The notes below the pieces were generated by a model that worked only from the letters and a program-made list of their open reading frames with translations, did not search any database and was not told where the DNA came from. Shown here one piece after another: positions 1-11,248 of a DNA stretch of 64,000 nucleotides. Position 1 is the stretch's first letter. Each line of letters starts with the position of its first letter. A program made the position numbers and the translations under genes. This stretch comes from Pseudoalteromonas citrea (GTDB lineage Bacteria > Pseudomonadota > Gammaproteobacteria > Enterobacterales > Alteromonadaceae), in assembly GCF_000238375.3 (NCBI RefSeq), contig NZ_AHBZ03000012.1:620001-684000 (forward strand), written 5' to 3'.

Positions 1-814
1 TAATATCCATACCTGCTGTGATATTAACCAAAATACCTTTTGCACCAGTTAAATCAACATCTTCTAATAACGGGCTTGAAATGGCCGCTTCAGCCGCTTC
101 TTGAGCACGATCTGGACCCGACGCAGAAGCCGTTCCCATCATCGCAGTGCCCATCGCTGACATTACTGTTCTTACGTCTGCGAAATCCACATTGATCAAT
201 CCTGAACGAGTTATTAATTCGGCAATACCTTGAACTGCACCGTAAAGTACGTCATTTGCCTTTGCAAAGGCATCTAATAATGTAGTGCCTTTCCCTAATA
301 CTTTCAGTAATTTATTGTTTGGAATTGTAATAAGTGAATCTACAATTTCTGACAATTCACCAATACCTTGATCGGCTGCAGCCATACGCTTTTTGCCTTC
401 AAGATCAAAAGGTCTAGTCACAACAGCAACCGTTAAAATACCAAGCTCTTTTGCTACGCGCGCGACAACAGGTGCAGCACCTGTACCTGTACCACCGCCC
501 ATACCCGCAGCAATAAAGATCATATCAGCACCTTCCAATGCTGTTTTAATCGTTTCAATATCTTCTTCAGCAGACTTACGACCAACCTCTGGGTTTGCGC
601 CAGCACCTAAGCCTGAAGTGATCTGTGTACCAAGCTGTACGGTGATATCAGCCGATGATTTGCGTAACGCTTGTGCATCCGTATTCGCAGCAACAAAGCG
701 CACACCTTCAATTTCTTGCTTAACCATGTGTTCAACGGCATTGCCACCACCGCCACCAACACCAATGACTTTAATAACAGCTTCTTCGCTGTGTTGTTCC
801 ATTATATCAAACAT
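1..814 (-). CDS. ftsZ: Cell division protein FtsZ (C-terminal part outside window)
   Basis: Tubulin-like GTPase that forms the Z ring and recruits the division machinery. About 271 N-terminal residues are visible, starting [20 protein letters not shown]. The tubulin signature GGGTGTG falls at residues 106-112 and the synergy-loop motif NVDFADV lies further on; the frame is still open at base 1. The C-terminal tail that binds FtsA and ZipA is outside the window. The gene starts 21 bases after the ftsA stop, the last gene of the dcw cluster seen here. Identity is certain; only the 3' end is missing. Confidence 0.98.
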   Translation of the reverse strand, partial: MFDIMEQHSEEAVIKVIGVGGGGGNAVEHMVKQEIEGVRFVAANTDAQALRKSSADITVQLGTQITSGLGAGANPEVGRKSAEEDIETIKTALEGADMIFIAAGMGGGTGTGAAPVVARVAKELGILTVAVVTRPFDLEGKKRMAAADQGIGELSEIVDSLITIPNNKLLKVLGKGTTLLDAFAKANDVLYGAVQGIAELITRSGLINVDFADVRTVMSAMGTAMMGTASASGPDRAQEAAEAAISSPLLEDVDLTGAKGILVNITAGMDI

Positions 815-835
815 CTTTCACTCTCCGACTTGAGC

Positions 836-2068
836 TTAAAACTCGCCTTGGAACCATTTCGTAACGCGGTTCCACCAATTTCCTTCCGACTCTGATTTCG
901 ACTTCTGTGCATTCATCGACTGCAGAGTACGGCCATATTGTAACAAACCTACCGCGGTTGCGTATGCAGGATCGTTCACATAATCTGTTAATCCAGTAAT
1001 TCCAATGGGTTTTCCCACTCTTACTGGCATTTGGCAAATATCTTCGGCCACTTCTAGCGCGCCGGCCATTTTACCACTCCCTCCGGTTATAACCAGTCCA
1101 GCAGCAATTTGATCTTCAAACCCTGAACGACGTATTTCTTCCAATGTCAGCTCAAGTAACTCTCTATAACGGGGCTCTACAACTTCTGAAAGCGTATGGC
1201 GCGACATTAACCTGGCTGGTCGACCACCAACACTCGGCACTTCAATGGTTTCCTCACTACTTGCCATCTGACTACTTGCACATGCATATTGTACTTTCAG
1301 TGATTCAGCATGGGATATCGGCGTACGGAATATTTTTGCAATATCACCTGTCACTTGGTTACCTGCCACAGGGATCACAGCAGAGTGGCGCAATGCTCCA
1401 TTTAAGTAGATAGCAATATCCATAGTGCCACCGCCAATATCAACAACGGCAACCCCTAATTCTTTTTCATCTTCAGTGAGCACAGAGTAGCAAGATGCTA
1501 ATGCACTAAACGTCAACTGATCAACATTAAGGCCACAGCGCTCCACACACTTTTCGATATTCTTTGCCATATCGTTTGAACAAGTGATGATATGGGCTTT
1601 TGCCTCCATTCTCACACCGCTCATACCAAGTGGGTTCTTAATGCCCTCTTGCATATCAATGCTATATTCTTGCGGTAATGAGTGCAGCATTTTACGTTCA
1701 GCAGAAATGGGCACCGAACGCGCGATATGGATCACATTAGCTATGTCATCATCTGTTACTTCAGAGTTATTTATCGCCACTACGCCACTTTCGTTTTGGC
1801 ATTGGATATGTTTGCCCGATATACCAAGATACACAGAACTAATACGACAATCTGCCATCAGTTCAGCTTCATCAATTGCACGACGAATTGACTCAGAAAC
1901 CAAGTTCAAATCATTCACGCCACCTTTGTCCATGCCGTGAGAGACTTGGTTACCGACACCCACAATACTAAGCTGATTATCTGCGGTGATCTCACCCACG
2001 GTTGCTACCACTTTAGAGGTACCAACATCGAGCCCTATCACTAAGTTTCTTTCTGCTGACTTCGTCAT
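836..2068 (-). CDS. ftsA: Cell division protein FtsA
   Basis: Actin-like ATPase that tethers FtsZ filaments to the inner membrane and recruits later division proteins. The 410 residues show the actin-fold phosphate loops (GLDVGTSKVVATVGEI near residue 13, VVDIGGGTMDIAIY near 205, VITGGSGKMAG near 335). The C-terminal tail ends in a short amphipathic stretch (NRVTKWFQGEF) typical of the membrane-targeting helix. Length is close to the usual 420. The start codon overlaps the ftsQ stop by four bases (ATGA), indicating translational coupling; ftsZ follows 21 bases downstream. Confidence 0.97.
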   Translation of the reverse strand: MTKSAERNLVIGLDVGTSKVVATVGEITADNQLSIVGVGNQVSHGMDKGGVNDLNLVSESIRRAIDEAELMADCRISSVYLGISGKHIQCQNESGVVAINNSEVTDDDIANVIHIARSVPISAERKMLHSLPQEYSIDMQEGIKNPLGMSGVRMEAKAHIITCSNDMAKNIEKCVERCGLNVDQLTFSALASCYSVLTEDEKELGVAVVDIGGGTMDIAIYLNGALRHSAVIPVAGNQVTGDIAKIFRTPISHAESLKVQYACASSQMASSEETIEVPSVGGRPARLMSRHTLSEVVEPRYRELLELTLEEIRRSGFEDQIAAGLVITGGSGKMAGALEVAEDICQMPVRVGKPIGITGLTDYVNDPAYATAVGLLQYGRTLQSMNAQKSKSESEGNWWNRVTKWFQGEF

Positions 2069-2844
2069 GCTTTACTCTTATTTTGTTGTGCTTCAACTTG
2101 CGGATATTTCCAGCTCACCGCAAGCCCTGTGTCGTAGCGTAAATCTATCACGTCAATTAACGCACCTTCCGGTCTTTGCATTTGCGGATACACATCAATA
2201 AAACGCTGTACTCGCTTTGCTTTTTCTTCGCGCCCTAAATTTAAGCGCACACCATTATCTAACCACAATTGCCATGCAAAACGCTCTGATAAGGCCAAAC
2301 TCACTAAATGAAACTGATTGACTTCCAGCATCGCTTTTAACTGTAAAAATGTTTGCCACGCCTCAGTCTCACTGCCTTCTGGGCCGTACAATTGCGGCAA
2401 TTTACTGGCTAAGCTTTCATTTGGCGCTTGAAAAACTTCACCTTCTTCGTTCAACAATAAGTCGCTATTCCATATTGCCACTGGCTGGTGTTCAACCACA
2501 TATACATGCAGTTGATCTGGCCACTGCTTGCGCACTGATACACTCGCAATCCAAGGCAACGACAGAACCGACTGCTGAACAGCTTTTACATCAAGCTCAA
2601 AATAGCTACTTAAATCAACTCGTTTAATAGCCGATATAATTTCATTTTCACTACTGTAATGAGGTTGACCTAATACAGTTAACTTTTTTAACTGAGCATC
2701 TTTGTGTTCTACCAGCCAATCACTGACCCAAAATGTGCTCTTTGTTAGCGATATAATGACAGCGATGAAAAAACCAACACCAAATATAAAAGACCAATTG
2801 CATCTTTGATTGAGTATTTTGACTTTTTCAAAAAACGCACGCAT
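2065..2844 (-). CDS. ftsQ: Cell division protein FtsQ
   Basis: Bitopic inner-membrane protein linking early and late divisome components through the FtsQLB complex. The 259 residues have a short cytoplasmic N terminus, one membrane segment near residues 18-36 (WSFIFGVGFFIAVIISL), then a POTRA-type region (LTVLGQPHYSSENEIISAI) and the FtsQ domain (LPWIASVSVRKQWPDQLHVYV). It sits between ddlB (one base upstream) and ftsA (four-base overlap), the classical order. Confidence 0.96.
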   Translation of the reverse strand: MRAFFEKVKILNQRCNWSFIFGVGFFIAVIISLTKSTFWVSDWLVEHKDAQLKKLTVLGQPHYSSENEIISAIKRVDLSSYFELDVKAVQQSVLSLPWIASVSVRKQWPDQLHVYVVEHQPVAIWNSDLLLNEEGEVFQAPNESLASKLPQLYGPEGSETEAWQTFLQLKAMLEVNQFHLVSLALSERFAWQLWLDNGVRLNLGREEKAKRVQRFIDVYPQMQRPEGALIDVIDLRYDTGLAVSWKYPQVEAQQNKSKA

Positions 2845-2845
2845 C

Positions 2846-3754
2846 TTAAAGCGTTTGCTCCAAAATGCGAACCACTAATTGTTCGAAGCTTATACCTTGT
2901 GCTTTGGCAGCCATTGGCACCAAAGACTTTTCAGTCATACCTGGAACCGTATTTACTTCCAATAAATAAAACTGGCCATGCTCATCTTGCATCGCATCAA
3001 CTCGGCCCCAACCAGTCGCACCAACCAGTTCAAAAGCGTGCTTTGCCATGATCTGTAACTGCGCAGTATGTGCCTCACTGATATCAGCAGGACAGTAATA
3101 TTCTGTGCTATTGACTTGATATTTCGCTTCGTAGTCATAAAAACCACGGGGCGTTTTCATCTCAATAACGGGTAGAGCGTCATTACCTAGCATCGCCACA
3201 GTAAACTCACGACCCGTGACCCACTGTTCAATTAACACCTCATCATCAAACGCAAATGCTGCGGTAAGTGCTTCTGTTAACTCTTCTGCCGTACTTGCCT
3301 GTGCCATACCAATACTTGAGCCTTCATGGCTTGGTTTAACCATAACCTTACCAAAATCAGCGATGATAGCTGCTGCATCAAAACCCTCTTTTGCATTGGC
3401 GACAGTATAAGCTGCGGTGCTTAGTTGTGCCGCGCGAAATAAGTGCTTACTACGAACTTTATCCATCGCTAATGCACTGCCTAGAACCTGGCTACCAGTA
3501 TAAGGCAATGACATAAACTCAAGCGCACCTTGAATCGTTCCATCTTCTCCGCCTCGGCCATGCAGTGCGATAAACACCCTATCAACCTCAAGTTTGCTAA
3601 GCTCAAGAATATTACGTTCAGCTGGATCAAACGCAAAAGCATCGACGCCTGCATTAATTAACCCTTTAAGTACTGCGGCACCAGATTTTAATGACACTTC
3701 CCGTTCTGCAGAGTTTCCCCCTAGCAAAACGGCAACCTTACCAAACTGCTTCAT
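2846..3754 (-). CDS. ddlB: D-alanine--D-alanine ligase
   Basis: Cytoplasmic ATP-grasp enzyme joining two D-alanines for the peptidoglycan stem peptide. The 302 residues start with the N-terminal fold ([20 protein letters not shown]) including the substrate Glu-Arg-Glu stretch. The Lys/Glu nucleotide site ([14 protein letters not shown]) and the C-terminal metal and product site ([18 protein letters not shown]) follow. Length is near the usual 306. It overlaps murC by four bases and precedes ftsQ. The position inside dcw argues for the DdlB rather than the DdlA paralogue. Confidence 0.96.
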   Translation of the reverse strand: MKQFGKVAVLLGGNSAEREVSLKSGAAVLKGLINAGVDAFAFDPAERNILELSKLEVDRVFIALHGRGGEDGTIQGALEFMSLPYTGSQVLGSALAMDKVRSKHLFRAAQLSTAAYTVANAKEGFDAAAIIADFGKVMVKPSHEGSSIGMAQASTAEELTEALTAAFAFDDEVLIEQWVTGREFTVAMLGNDALPVIEMKTPRGFYDYEAKYQVNSTEYYCPADISEAHTAQLQIMAKHAFELVGATGWGRVDAMQDEHGQFYLLEVNTVPGMTEKSLVPMAAKAQGISFEQLVVRILEQTL

Positions 3755-5205
3755 GCATCACCTTGCTGTAACTTACCAATCGACATATTTGTCGCCGCTA
3801 TAGTTTTTACTACTTGGCCGATATTGCCTGCACCTTGGGTGATCACTAAATCATTATCTGCCAACGTATCTGCCAAAATCCCAAATAATTCATCACGGTT
3901 TGCAACATGGATGGGCTCAACCCCTCTTTGACGTAAGCTACGACACAAGCTTTTGCTATCCGCGCCAATAATTGGATTTTCACCCGCACTATATACATCT
4001 AATAAGATTAACTGATCAACTTCAGCTAAAACTTTCACAAAGTCTTCATATAAGTCTCGGGTGCGAGTAAATCTATGCGGCTGATATATCATTACTAAAC
4101 GTTTATCTTGCCAACCCGCTCTCGCAGCCTCAATGGTCACTTGAACCTCTGATGGATGGTGACCATAATCATCGACCAACATCACCGTGCCACGTTCATT
4201 TTCAAATTCACCATAATGTTGAAAGCGACGCCCTATCCCTTCAAATTCAGCGAGTGCCTTTAAAATAAAGTGGTTTTCAATATCATGATCTTTCGCGACA
4301 GCAATTGCAGCAGTTGCATTGAGTGCGTTATGCCTACCTGGCATATTTAACTCCACCTCAATACAGTCACCCTGTTTGGTGACCACAGAAAACTTACTGC
4401 TATTAACCGACTGGGTAAAATTAACCATTCTGTAATCGGCCATTTCCCCCTCACCATAGGTGATCGTTGGGCGAGCAAAGCGCGGAATTAATTCCAGAGC
4501 GACTGGTGAATCTATGCACACGACAGCTAAACCATGAAAAGGAAGGTTATGGATAAACTCCACATACGTGTCTTTTAACTTATCAAAGTCACCACCGTAA
4601 GTATCCATATGGTCTGCTTCAACGTTAGTGATAACTGACACCATTGGCTGCAAGTGTAAGAATGATGCATCACTTTCATCTGCTTCTGCGATCAATACAT
4701 CACTTTTCCCCAACTTAGCATTAGTGCCTGCACTATTTAATAAGCCACCGATCACAAATGTCGGGTCTAGTTGAGCTTGTGCAAAAATACTGGCAATTAA
4801 GCTCGTAGTCGTGGTTTTTCCATGTGTACCCGCCACCGCAATACCATGGCGAAAACGCATCAGTTCAGCCAACATTTCGGCGCGCCGAACCACGGGAGTT
4901 CTTGCTGCCTTGGCCGCAATAATTTCAGGGTTGGTTTCATCAATTGCTGTTGATACCACAACCACATCAGCATCTTTTACATTACTTTCATGGTGACCAA
5001 TAAACACTTCGGCACCCGCTTTAATAAGCCGCTCTGTCATCGCGTTATTGGCAATGTCTGAACCGGTAATTCTATAGCCTTCAAACGCAAGTACTTCCGC
5101 AATTCCGCCCATGCCAGCTCCACCAATACCAATAAAGTGAATGGTGTTAATTCTTCTCATCGCTCGGCGTTTACTTGATTCTTTCACTACACACTCTTTC
5201 ATCAT
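3751..5205 (-). CDS. murC: UDP-N-acetylmuramate--L-alanine ligase MurC
   Basis: Adds L-alanine to UDP-MurNAc, the first step of stem-peptide assembly in the cytoplasm. The Rossmann motif [21 protein letters not shown], the ATP loop [12 protein letters not shown] and the central-domain ADESDASFL motif are all present. The start is uncertain. A TTG at 5217 would give 488 residues, the ATG at 5205 gives 484, and an ATG at 5160 begins right at [10 protein letters not shown] use 5205 because MurC proteins usually carry a short extension before the MRR segment. It lies five or so bases from murG and overlaps ddlB by four. Confidence 0.95.
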   Translation of the reverse strand: MMKECVVKESSKRRAMRRINTIHFIGIGGAGMGGIAEVLAFEGYRITGSDIANNAMTERLIKAGAEVFIGHHESNVKDADVVVVSTAIDETNPEIIAAKAARTPVVRRAEMLAELMRFRHGIAVAGTHGKTTTTSLIASIFAQAQLDPTFVIGGLLNSAGTNAKLGKSDVLIAEADESDASFLHLQPMVSVITNVEADHMDTYGGDFDKLKDTYVEFIHNLPFHGLAVVCIDSPVALELIPRFARPTITYGEGEMADYRMVNFTQSVNSSKFSVVTKQGDCIEVELNMPGRHNALNATAAIAVAKDHDIENHFILKALAEFEGIGRRFQHYGEFENERGTVMLVDDYGHHPSEVQVTIEAARAGWQDKRLVMIYQPHRFTRTRDLYEDFVKVLAEVDQLILLDVYSAGENPIIGADSKSLCRSLRQRGVEPIHVANRDELFGILADTLADNDLVITQGAGNIGQVVKTIAATNMSIGKLQQGDA

Positions 5206-5221
5206 CGTTTTATTCAATACA

Positions 5222-6286
5222 CTATCGGCTTAACTGTGCACATATTTGGGCAACTGAACGTGTTGCATCTAACTTGGCTAAACTTTTAGCTTTCATCGCT
5301 ATCTCAGTAATAAGCTCAGGTTGCAACATATAGGGCCTTAATACCGCCACAATGGCGTCTAATTCAAATTGAGACTGCGGCATGATCAATGCGGCATTAT
5401 CTTTTACTAAATAATCAGCATTGGCAGTTTGATGGTCATCAACCGCATGTGGATAAGGCACAAATAGCGCCATTTTACCTGCAGCAGCAATTTCACTCAC
5501 CGTAAGTGCACCTGAGCGGCAAATTACAATGTCAGCCCACGCATATGCTTTATCCATGTCATCAATAAAATCGCTAACATTGGCTTTTACACCGGTACCG
5601 AGGTAACGCTTATCCAAATGTTCACTTTGACCTTTGCCGCTTTGATGCCTCACAGCCAAGGGTACTTCAATGTCGTTTTGTAACTTAGCGAACACCTCAG
5701 GTAATGTGTCGTTCAACACTTTCGCCCCTAGCGAGCCACCAACAACTAAACAGTTTATTGTTTGTTTTGGCTGCTTAGGCTGCAATTGTGAAACAGACGC
5801 TCGCACTGGATTACCAACAACCTGAAAGCGCTTATCAGAAAAAGCACTTGGAAAGGCACCCAATACCCCATTGGCAACTTTCGCCAATAAGCGGTTGCTC
5901 AAACCTGCCACTGCATTTTGCTCGTGGATCACCAAAGGAACAGACAATAGCTTAGCTGCAATGCCTACAGGGCCGGTTACATAACCGCCCATTGCCAAAA
6001 TTACGTTTGGCCTACGGCGTTTGATTATGTTTCTTGCAGCGAATATGGCTTTTAACACTGTCACGGGCGCTGTAATTAACCTTTTTATGCCATTACCGCG
6101 TACACCTTGAACATGAATGAAATCAATATCGATATTGTGCTTCGGAACAACCTCAGACTCCATACGATCGGGTGTTCCTACCCAAGATACACTCCAACCC
6201 TGTGCTTTGAGCTCATTCGCAACAGCGATCCCTGGGAATATATGCCCACCAGTACCTCCAGCAACGACCAATAAACGTTTACTCAT
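5222..6286 (-). CDS. murG: Lipid II-forming GlcNAc transferase MurG
   Basis: Peripheral inner-membrane glycosyltransferase (GT28) that transfers GlcNAc to lipid I, making lipid II. The 354 residues contain the N-terminal glycine loop [14 protein letters not shown] near residue 10, [14 protein letters not shown] near 93, [12 protein letters not shown] near 124 and the donor site [35 protein letters not shown] near 255-290. Length matches the family (355). It overlaps ftsW by four bases, keeping lipid II synthesis next to the SEDS polymerase. Confidence 0.97.
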   Translation of the reverse strand: MSKRLLVVAGGTGGHIFPGIAVANELKAQGWSVSWVGTPDRMESEVVPKHNIDIDFIHVQGVRGNGIKRLITAPVTVLKAIFAARNIIKRRRPNVILAMGGYVTGPVGIAAKLLSVPLVIHEQNAVAGLSNRLLAKVANGVLGAFPSAFSDKRFQVVGNPVRASVSQLQPKQPKQTINCLVVGGSLGAKVLNDTLPEVFAKLQNDIEVPLAVRHQSGKGQSEHLDKRYLGTGVKANVSDFIDDMDKAYAWADIVICRSGALTVSEIAAAGKMALFVPYPHAVDDHQTANADYLVKDNAALIMPQSQFELDAIVAVLRPYMLQPELITEIAMKAKSLAKLDATRSVAQICAQLSR

Positions 6287-7458
6287 CGTTTTCCTCCTCG
6301 CGAAGTTGCTTGTTTAGTCGACATCTTTGTTTCAAAATCTACTCGTTGTAACACACCTGCAGCGACAACCATTACTAACAAACTAGAGCCACCATAAGAG
6401 ACAAACGGCAATGTTAACCCTTTCGTCGGCAGTATTCCGGCACTTGCGCCAATATTTACCATGGTTTGAAAAGCAAACCATATACCTATCGCAAGGGCAA
6501 AATAACCTTCGTATTCTTTACCATGCTTCAACGCTTTTTGACCAATAAGGAGCGCTCTAAACACTAAGCATCCTAATAGCAGAATAATACTCACCACTCC
6601 GATAAAACCGAGCTCTTCAGCTATTACCGCAAAGATAAAATCGTTATGGGCTTCAGGTAAGTACTGTAACTTCTGTACACTATTGCCCAAGCCTTGACCA
6701 AACCAACCACCTTGCCCATAAGCCATAAGTGATTGAACTAATTGGTAGCCCTTGCCAAAAGGGTCATCCCACGGCTCTAAAAAGCCCACTACTCGCGCCA
6801 TACGATATGGCTCAAAAATAATGAGCAAGACCACTAAAAAAATCCCCGTCAGGATCAAAGCAAAAAACTGCCATAATTTAGCGCCCGCCAAAAAAAGTAG
6901 ACCAACCGTCGTGACAAACATCACCACCACAGTGCCTAAATCAGGCTGCATTAAGATAAGAAAAGCATACACTGCGAACACGGCAATCGGTTTAGCAAAG
7001 CCTTTCAAGTTCTCTTGTACTTCTTCTTTTTTACGCACCAAATAACCAGCGATATAACTGAAAAAGAATAACTTGGCTAGCTCAGCCGCTTGCACGCCAA
7101 CAGGACCGACAGGGATCCAACGTTTCGAACCATTAACTTCACGGCCAACCAGCAGCACTAAAATGAGCAGCCCAAAGCCAAGTAACAATAAATAAGGATT
7201 ACAGCGCTTCCACCACGCCATTGGCGCGCTGGTGCTTGCCCAAAACAAAAAAAGCCCCATACCTAAAAACATGCCATGGCGAATGCTAATATGATAAGGA
7301 TTATTAAATAGCCGTTCTGCAACCGGCATAGAGGCACTTGTTACCATAACAAAGCCAACGCCAATCAAGCACAGCATGCTGTAAAGTAAAGGCACATCAA
7401 ATAGTGCATCAGATTGGCGAGGCGTTAAAGCCTCGATGAGTTGCGTAAAAGAAGTCAT
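6283..7458 (-). CDS. ftsW: SEDS peptidoglycan glycosyltransferase FtsW
   Basis: Multi-spanning membrane polymerase that, with FtsI, makes septal peptidoglycan from lipid II. The 391 residues hold about ten hydrophobic segments. The conserved SEDS motifs PVGVQAAELAKLFF, GYQLVQSLMAYGQGGWFGQGLGNS, LPEAHNDFIFAVIAEELGF and LPFVSYGGSSLL are all visible. Slightly shorter than the E. coli protein. It overlaps murD by four bases upstream and murG downstream, so the three are probably translated together. Confidence 0.97.
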   Translation of the reverse strand: MTSFTQLIEALTPRQSDALFDVPLLYSMLCLIGVGFVMVTSASMPVAERLFNNPYHISIRHGMFLGMGLFLFWASTSAPMAWWKRCNPYLLLLGFGLLILVLLVGREVNGSKRWIPVGPVGVQAAELAKLFFFSYIAGYLVRKKEEVQENLKGFAKPIAVFAVYAFLILMQPDLGTVVVMFVTTVGLLFLAGAKLWQFFALILTGIFLVVLLIIFEPYRMARVVGFLEPWDDPFGKGYQLVQSLMAYGQGGWFGQGLGNSVQKLQYLPEAHNDFIFAVIAEELGFIGVVSIILLLGCLVFRALLIGQKALKHGKEYEGYFALAIGIWFAFQTMVNIGASAGILPTKGLTLPFVSYGGSSLLVMVVAAGVLQRVDFETKMSTKQATSRGGKR

Positions 7459-8780
7459 CCTTCTAGCTCCGCAACCAATTTACAAAAGGCTTCACCACGC
7501 ACCATATAGTTGGCATACATATCAATACTTGCACACGCCGGGGCCAACAATACGCTATCACCACTGCATGATAATACAGCGGCTTGTTGAACCGCTGCGT
7601 CTAAACTCTCTACCAGATAAGCTTTTTCATGGAGCCCCATAAACTGTTTCCCATCTTGGCCGAAACAAAAGATGGCTTTACAGTAGCGTGTTAACGGCGT
7701 TACTAAAGGCTGTAGATCTGCACCTTTTGCATCCCCCCCCAAAATAAGTAGAATTTTACCTCGCTCACACGCTAGGCTTTCTAATGCGGCAACCGTTGCT
7801 CCGACATTGGTTGCTTTAGAATCGTTGAAATACCTCACGCCTTGAAATTCAGCGACAAGCTGGCAGCGATGTTCAAGCCCTTTAAATGATTTAAATGCTT
7901 GCTTAAAGTGTTCTATAGGTAGATTAAAAGGTGCCAGTAACGCCATGACTGCTAAGGCATTAAACTGATTATGCCGGCCAACAACACCCAATGAGTCCAC
8001 TGGTAACAATACTTCACCATAAGCCGAAAAATACGCCATACCATTGTCAGTCAAGACTCTATAATCACCAGAATCAACTGACACACTTGTGCCTTGTTTA
8101 CTCGCAGAAAAGGTGTATTCATCATCAGCATTAAACACTAACTGCTCTACATGTTTATAAATCCGTTGTTTAGCTGCACAATACCCTGCAAAGTCAGGGT
8201 ATCTATCCATATGATCTTCAGTAACATTCAAGATCATTGCTGAACGACACACTAAACTGTCTGTGGTCTCTAGTTGAAAGCTTGATAATTCTAAGACATA
8301 TACATCATGCGGCTCATCAAGTAGTGTCAACACGGACGTACCAATGTTACCTCCTAAGCCAACTTTTAATCCCGCAGCTTTAAATACCTCGGTTGCTAGA
8401 CTCACTACTGTTGACTTACCATTTGACCCAGTTACCGCTACTACAGGAGTCGTATTTAAGCGAGCAAATAGTTCAATATCACCAATGACTTCTACCCCTT
8501 TAGCAATTGCATGTGCAACACTACTTTCATAAAGGGCAATGCCTGGGCTGATGATCACCATCTCGGCATAAGATAAGCCAGCTTCGGCTAATGGACCAAA
8601 AACAGCCTCACATTCCGGGGCATTATCTGCTAACCAGTCTGCGCCGGGTGGAACAGCACGACTATCAACCACTTTAGGTATAATCTGATGCGACAATAAA
8701 AAACGCACAATGCCCAGACCGGTTACACCGAGCCCGAGCACTGTTATTTTCTTATTTTTAAGCGCTTTTAAATATTGCAT
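7455..8780 (-). CDS. murD: UDP-MurNAc-L-alanine--D-glutamate ligase MurD
   Basis: Cytoplasmic Mur ligase adding D-glutamate. The 441 residues show a Rossmann-like UDP-binding N-terminal domain (KKITVLGLGVTGLGIVRFLL), the ATP loop VAVTGSNGKSTVVSL near residue 110, the central motif LNVTEDHMDRYPDFAGY and the C-terminal domain motif FNDSKATNVGATVAAL. Length matches the family. The ATG directly follows the mraY stop, and the end overlaps ftsW. Confidence 0.97.
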   Translation of the reverse strand: MQYLKALKNKKITVLGLGVTGLGIVRFLLSHQIIPKVVDSRAVPPGADWLADNAPECEAVFGPLAEAGLSYAEMVIISPGIALYESSVAHAIAKGVEVIGDIELFARLNTTPVVAVTGSNGKSTVVSLATEVFKAAGLKVGLGGNIGTSVLTLLDEPHDVYVLELSSFQLETTDSLVCRSAMILNVTEDHMDRYPDFAGYCAAKQRIYKHVEQLVFNADDEYTFSASKQGTSVSVDSGDYRVLTDNGMAYFSAYGEVLLPVDSLGVVGRHNQFNALAVMALLAPFNLPIEHFKQAFKSFKGLEHRCQLVAEFQGVRYFNDSKATNVGATVAALESLACERGKILLILGGDAKGADLQPLVTPLTRYCKAIFCFGQDGKQFMGLHEKAYLVESLDAAVQQAAVLSCSGDSVLLAPACASIDMYANYMVRGEAFCKLVAELEG

Positions 8781-9863
8781 TTATCTGATCTTTAACGTCG
8801 CTAATCCAGCTAGAACTAAGATAATAGAAATGATCCAAAACCTAACTATCACTCTTGGCTCTGGCCAACCCTTTAATTCATAGTGGTGATGAATCGGTGC
8901 CATTCTAAAAATGCGTTGCCCTCGTAATTTATACGAACCAACTTGTAAAATAACCGATAGGGCTTCCATAACAAAAACACCGCCCATGATAAGTAACACC
9001 AGTTCTTGGCGGACTAAAATAGCAATGATCCCTAACGCACCACCCAAGGCCAACGAACCTACATCGCCCATAAATACTTGAGCAGGATATGTATTAAACC
9101 ATAAGAAGCCTAACCCAGCGCCCACGATTGCGGTACAAACCACCACCAATTCTGATGCCAAAGGTATATGAGGAATATGGAGATAAGATGAAAAGTTCAC
9201 ATTACCAGTAACATACGCAATAATTGCCAGTGCCGCAGCAACTAAAATGGTTGGTACAATGGCTAAGCCGTCTAGGCCGTCCGTTAAATTCACCGCATTT
9301 GAAGTACCCACAATGACAAAGTAGCTCATCACTAAATAGAACAAACCTAACTGAGGCATGACATCTTTTAAAAATGGTACTACCAAGACGGTTTCTGACG
9401 CAGAGTGAGAAGTAAAATACATAAAACTGGCTACACTGATAGCAATTACAGATTGCCAAAAGTACTTCCAACGAGCGATCAAGCCCTTACTGTCTTTTCG
9501 GATCACCTTACGATAATCGTCTACAAAGCCAACAATACCTAAACTACCAATTACAAATAGAGTAACCCACACATATTTATTGTCCAAGTCCCCCCACATC
9601 AACGTACTCACAAAGATGGCAGCTAAAATGAGTAATCCGCCCATGGTGGGTGTGCCCGACTTAGATAAGTGAGATTCAGGACCATCATCACGTATTGTTT
9701 GTCCTATTTGCATACGTTGCAATGCACGTATTAACTTAGGCCCAAAATACAATGAGATAAATAATGCCGTTAAAATACCTAAAATAGCACGTAGGGTTAA
9801 ATACGAAAAAACATTAAAACCACTATAATATTGGGTTAAATACTCAGCTAACCAAACTAACAT
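8781..9863 (-). CDS. mraY: Phospho-MurNAc-pentapeptide translocase MraY
   Basis: Polytopic inner-membrane enzyme that attaches phospho-MurNAc-pentapeptide to undecaprenyl phosphate, forming lipid I. At 360 residues it has exactly the usual length. Key motifs are [10 protein letters not shown] near residue 75, the catalytic aspartates in FVDDYRKV near 115 and in [13 protein letters not shown] near 190, and the His cluster [13 protein letters not shown] near 323. It overlaps the murF end by seven bases and abuts murD. Confidence 0.98.
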   Translation of the reverse strand: MLVWLAEYLTQYYSGFNVFSYLTLRAILGILTALFISLYFGPKLIRALQRMQIGQTIRDDGPESHLSKSGTPTMGGLLILAAIFVSTLMWGDLDNKYVWVTLFVIGSLGIVGFVDDYRKVIRKDSKGLIARWKYFWQSVIAISVASFMYFTSHSASETVLVVPFLKDVMPQLGLFYLVMSYFVIVGTSNAVNLTDGLDGLAIVPTILVAAALAIIAYVTGNVNFSSYLHIPHIPLASELVVVCTAIVGAGLGFLWFNTYPAQVFMGDVGSLALGGALGIIAILVRQELVLLIMGGVFVMEALSVILQVGSYKLRGQRIFRMAPIHHHYELKGWPEPRVIVRFWIISIILVLAGLATLKIR

Positions 9864-11248
9864 ACTGATGCTCCATCAGTGCCTGTTTCACGGCCACTGT
9901 CGACTAAATCTGCTACTAATAATTCCATACGAGAACTGCGCGATCCTTTTACTACCACAGTACAATGCCCTAACTGTTTAGAAAGGCTTAACTTTACAGC
10001 TTCTAATAAATGCTCTCTTGTTGAAAAGTGTTGCCCTGACTGCTCAAATACATCACTGGCATAGCGGCTTAAAACCCCTAAGGTGAATAGCTCGTCAATG
10101 CCTTTCTCGCGCGCATACTCTCCAACTTCTTCATGGTATTCTCGTGCTTGCTCACCAAGTTCTCCCATATCGCCTAACGCAAAGATATGGTGTCCCGGCA
10201 TCTGCGTTAAAAGATCAATTGCTGCCTTCACTGATCTAACGTTTGCATTGTACGTATCATCAACCACTGTCAATGAGTCATGTACCTTAATTAAATTTAC
10301 CCGGCCTTTTGGCGCATTCATTTGTGATACACCTTCGGCGACGTCCTGTAAGCTTGCACCTAATTGCGTAGTTAATGCAGCGCAAATTAGGGTATTCATC
10401 ACATTGTGCTCACCTGGTAATGGCAATGTTACCGAAACTCGTTCATTTTCAGTGCATAATTCAAAACTGGCGTACGCCATGTGATCGAGTACAACGTTCT
10501 CAACCCAAATGTCTAACTTTTCTGTCAGTGAAAAACGCACTTGCGATTTATCACCCAACCCACTTTGCCACATACCAGCAAATTCACTATCGCAGTTAAT
10601 AACCGCGACACCGCTGGCTTTTAATCCAGAAAAGATCTCACCTTTCGCTTGGCCAACTCCCTCAATTGAGCCAAACCCTTCAATATGCGCTGGCGCAACA
10701 TTGCATACCACAGCAACATCAGGTTGTGTTAATGCGGCTGTATACGCAATCTCACCGATATGATTAGCCCCCAATTCAATCACCGCATACTCATGCTGCG
10801 CTTCTAATCTCATTAAGGTTAAAGGGACACCAATATCATTGTTAAAATTGCCGTTAGTCGCGAGTACATGACCTCTGCGAGCAAGCACTGCTGCGCACAT
10901 TTCCTTTACCGTCGTTTTGCCAACACTGCCTGTTATCGCGATAGTTTTTGGCGCAACTTGGGCCATGATCGCTTTACCGATTGCGCCCAATGCTAAACGT
11001 GTGTCTTCTACGACAAATTGCGGAATATCGCAATCAACTTTGCTCTCAACAATTGCTGCAATGGCCCCTTTTTCTTGTGCTTGTTGGACAAACTTGTGAC
11101 CATCAAAATTAGGGCCCTTTAGTGCAAGAAACACTTCATTTGTTGTTATTGTTCTTGTATCGGTATTTATATTACCGATCAGTCTACTTTCCCCATTAAA
11201 AGAGGTATTTAGTACATCAGCAAGCCAAGTGAAATCCACTTTGATCAT
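9857..11248 (-). CDS. murF: UDP-MurNAc-tripeptide--D-Ala-D-Ala ligase MurF
   Basis: Adds D-Ala-D-Ala to complete the UDP-MurNAc-pentapeptide. The 463 residues carry the MurE/F-type N-terminal domain ([24 protein letters not shown]), the ATP loop [13 protein letters not shown] near residue 106, the [14 protein letters not shown] motif and the C-terminal [15 protein letters not shown] motif. Start codon overlaps the murE stop by four bases; the end overlaps mraY by seven. Confidence 0.97.
   Translation of the reverse strand: MIKVDFTWLADVLNTSFNGESRLIGNINTDTRTITTNEVFLALKGPNFDGHKFVQQAQEKGAIAAIVESKVDCDIPQFVVEDTRLALGAIGKAIMAQVAPKTIAITGSVGKTTVKEMCAAVLARRGHVLATNGNFNNDIGVPLTLMRLEAQHEYAVIELGANHIGEIAYTAALTQPDVAVVCNVAPAHIEGFGSIEGVGQAKGEIFSGLKASGVAVINCDSEFAGMWQSGLGDKSQVRFSLTEKLDIWVENVVLDHMAYASFELCTENERVSVTLPLPGEHNVMNTLICAALTTQLGASLQDVAEGVSQMNAPKGRVNLIKVHDSLTVVDDTYNANVRSVKAAIDLLTQMPGHHIFALGDMGELGEQAREYHEEVGEYAREKGIDELFTLGVLSRYASDVFEQSGQHFSTREHLLEAVKLSLSKQLGHCTVVVKGSRSSRMELLVADLVDSGRETGTDGASVC

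Noticed and set aside
671-2201. Open frames on the plus strand inside ftsZ, ftsA and ftsQ
   Set aside because: They lie opposite strongly conserved genes, have no ribosome sites and no protein-like motifs; shadows of the real frames.
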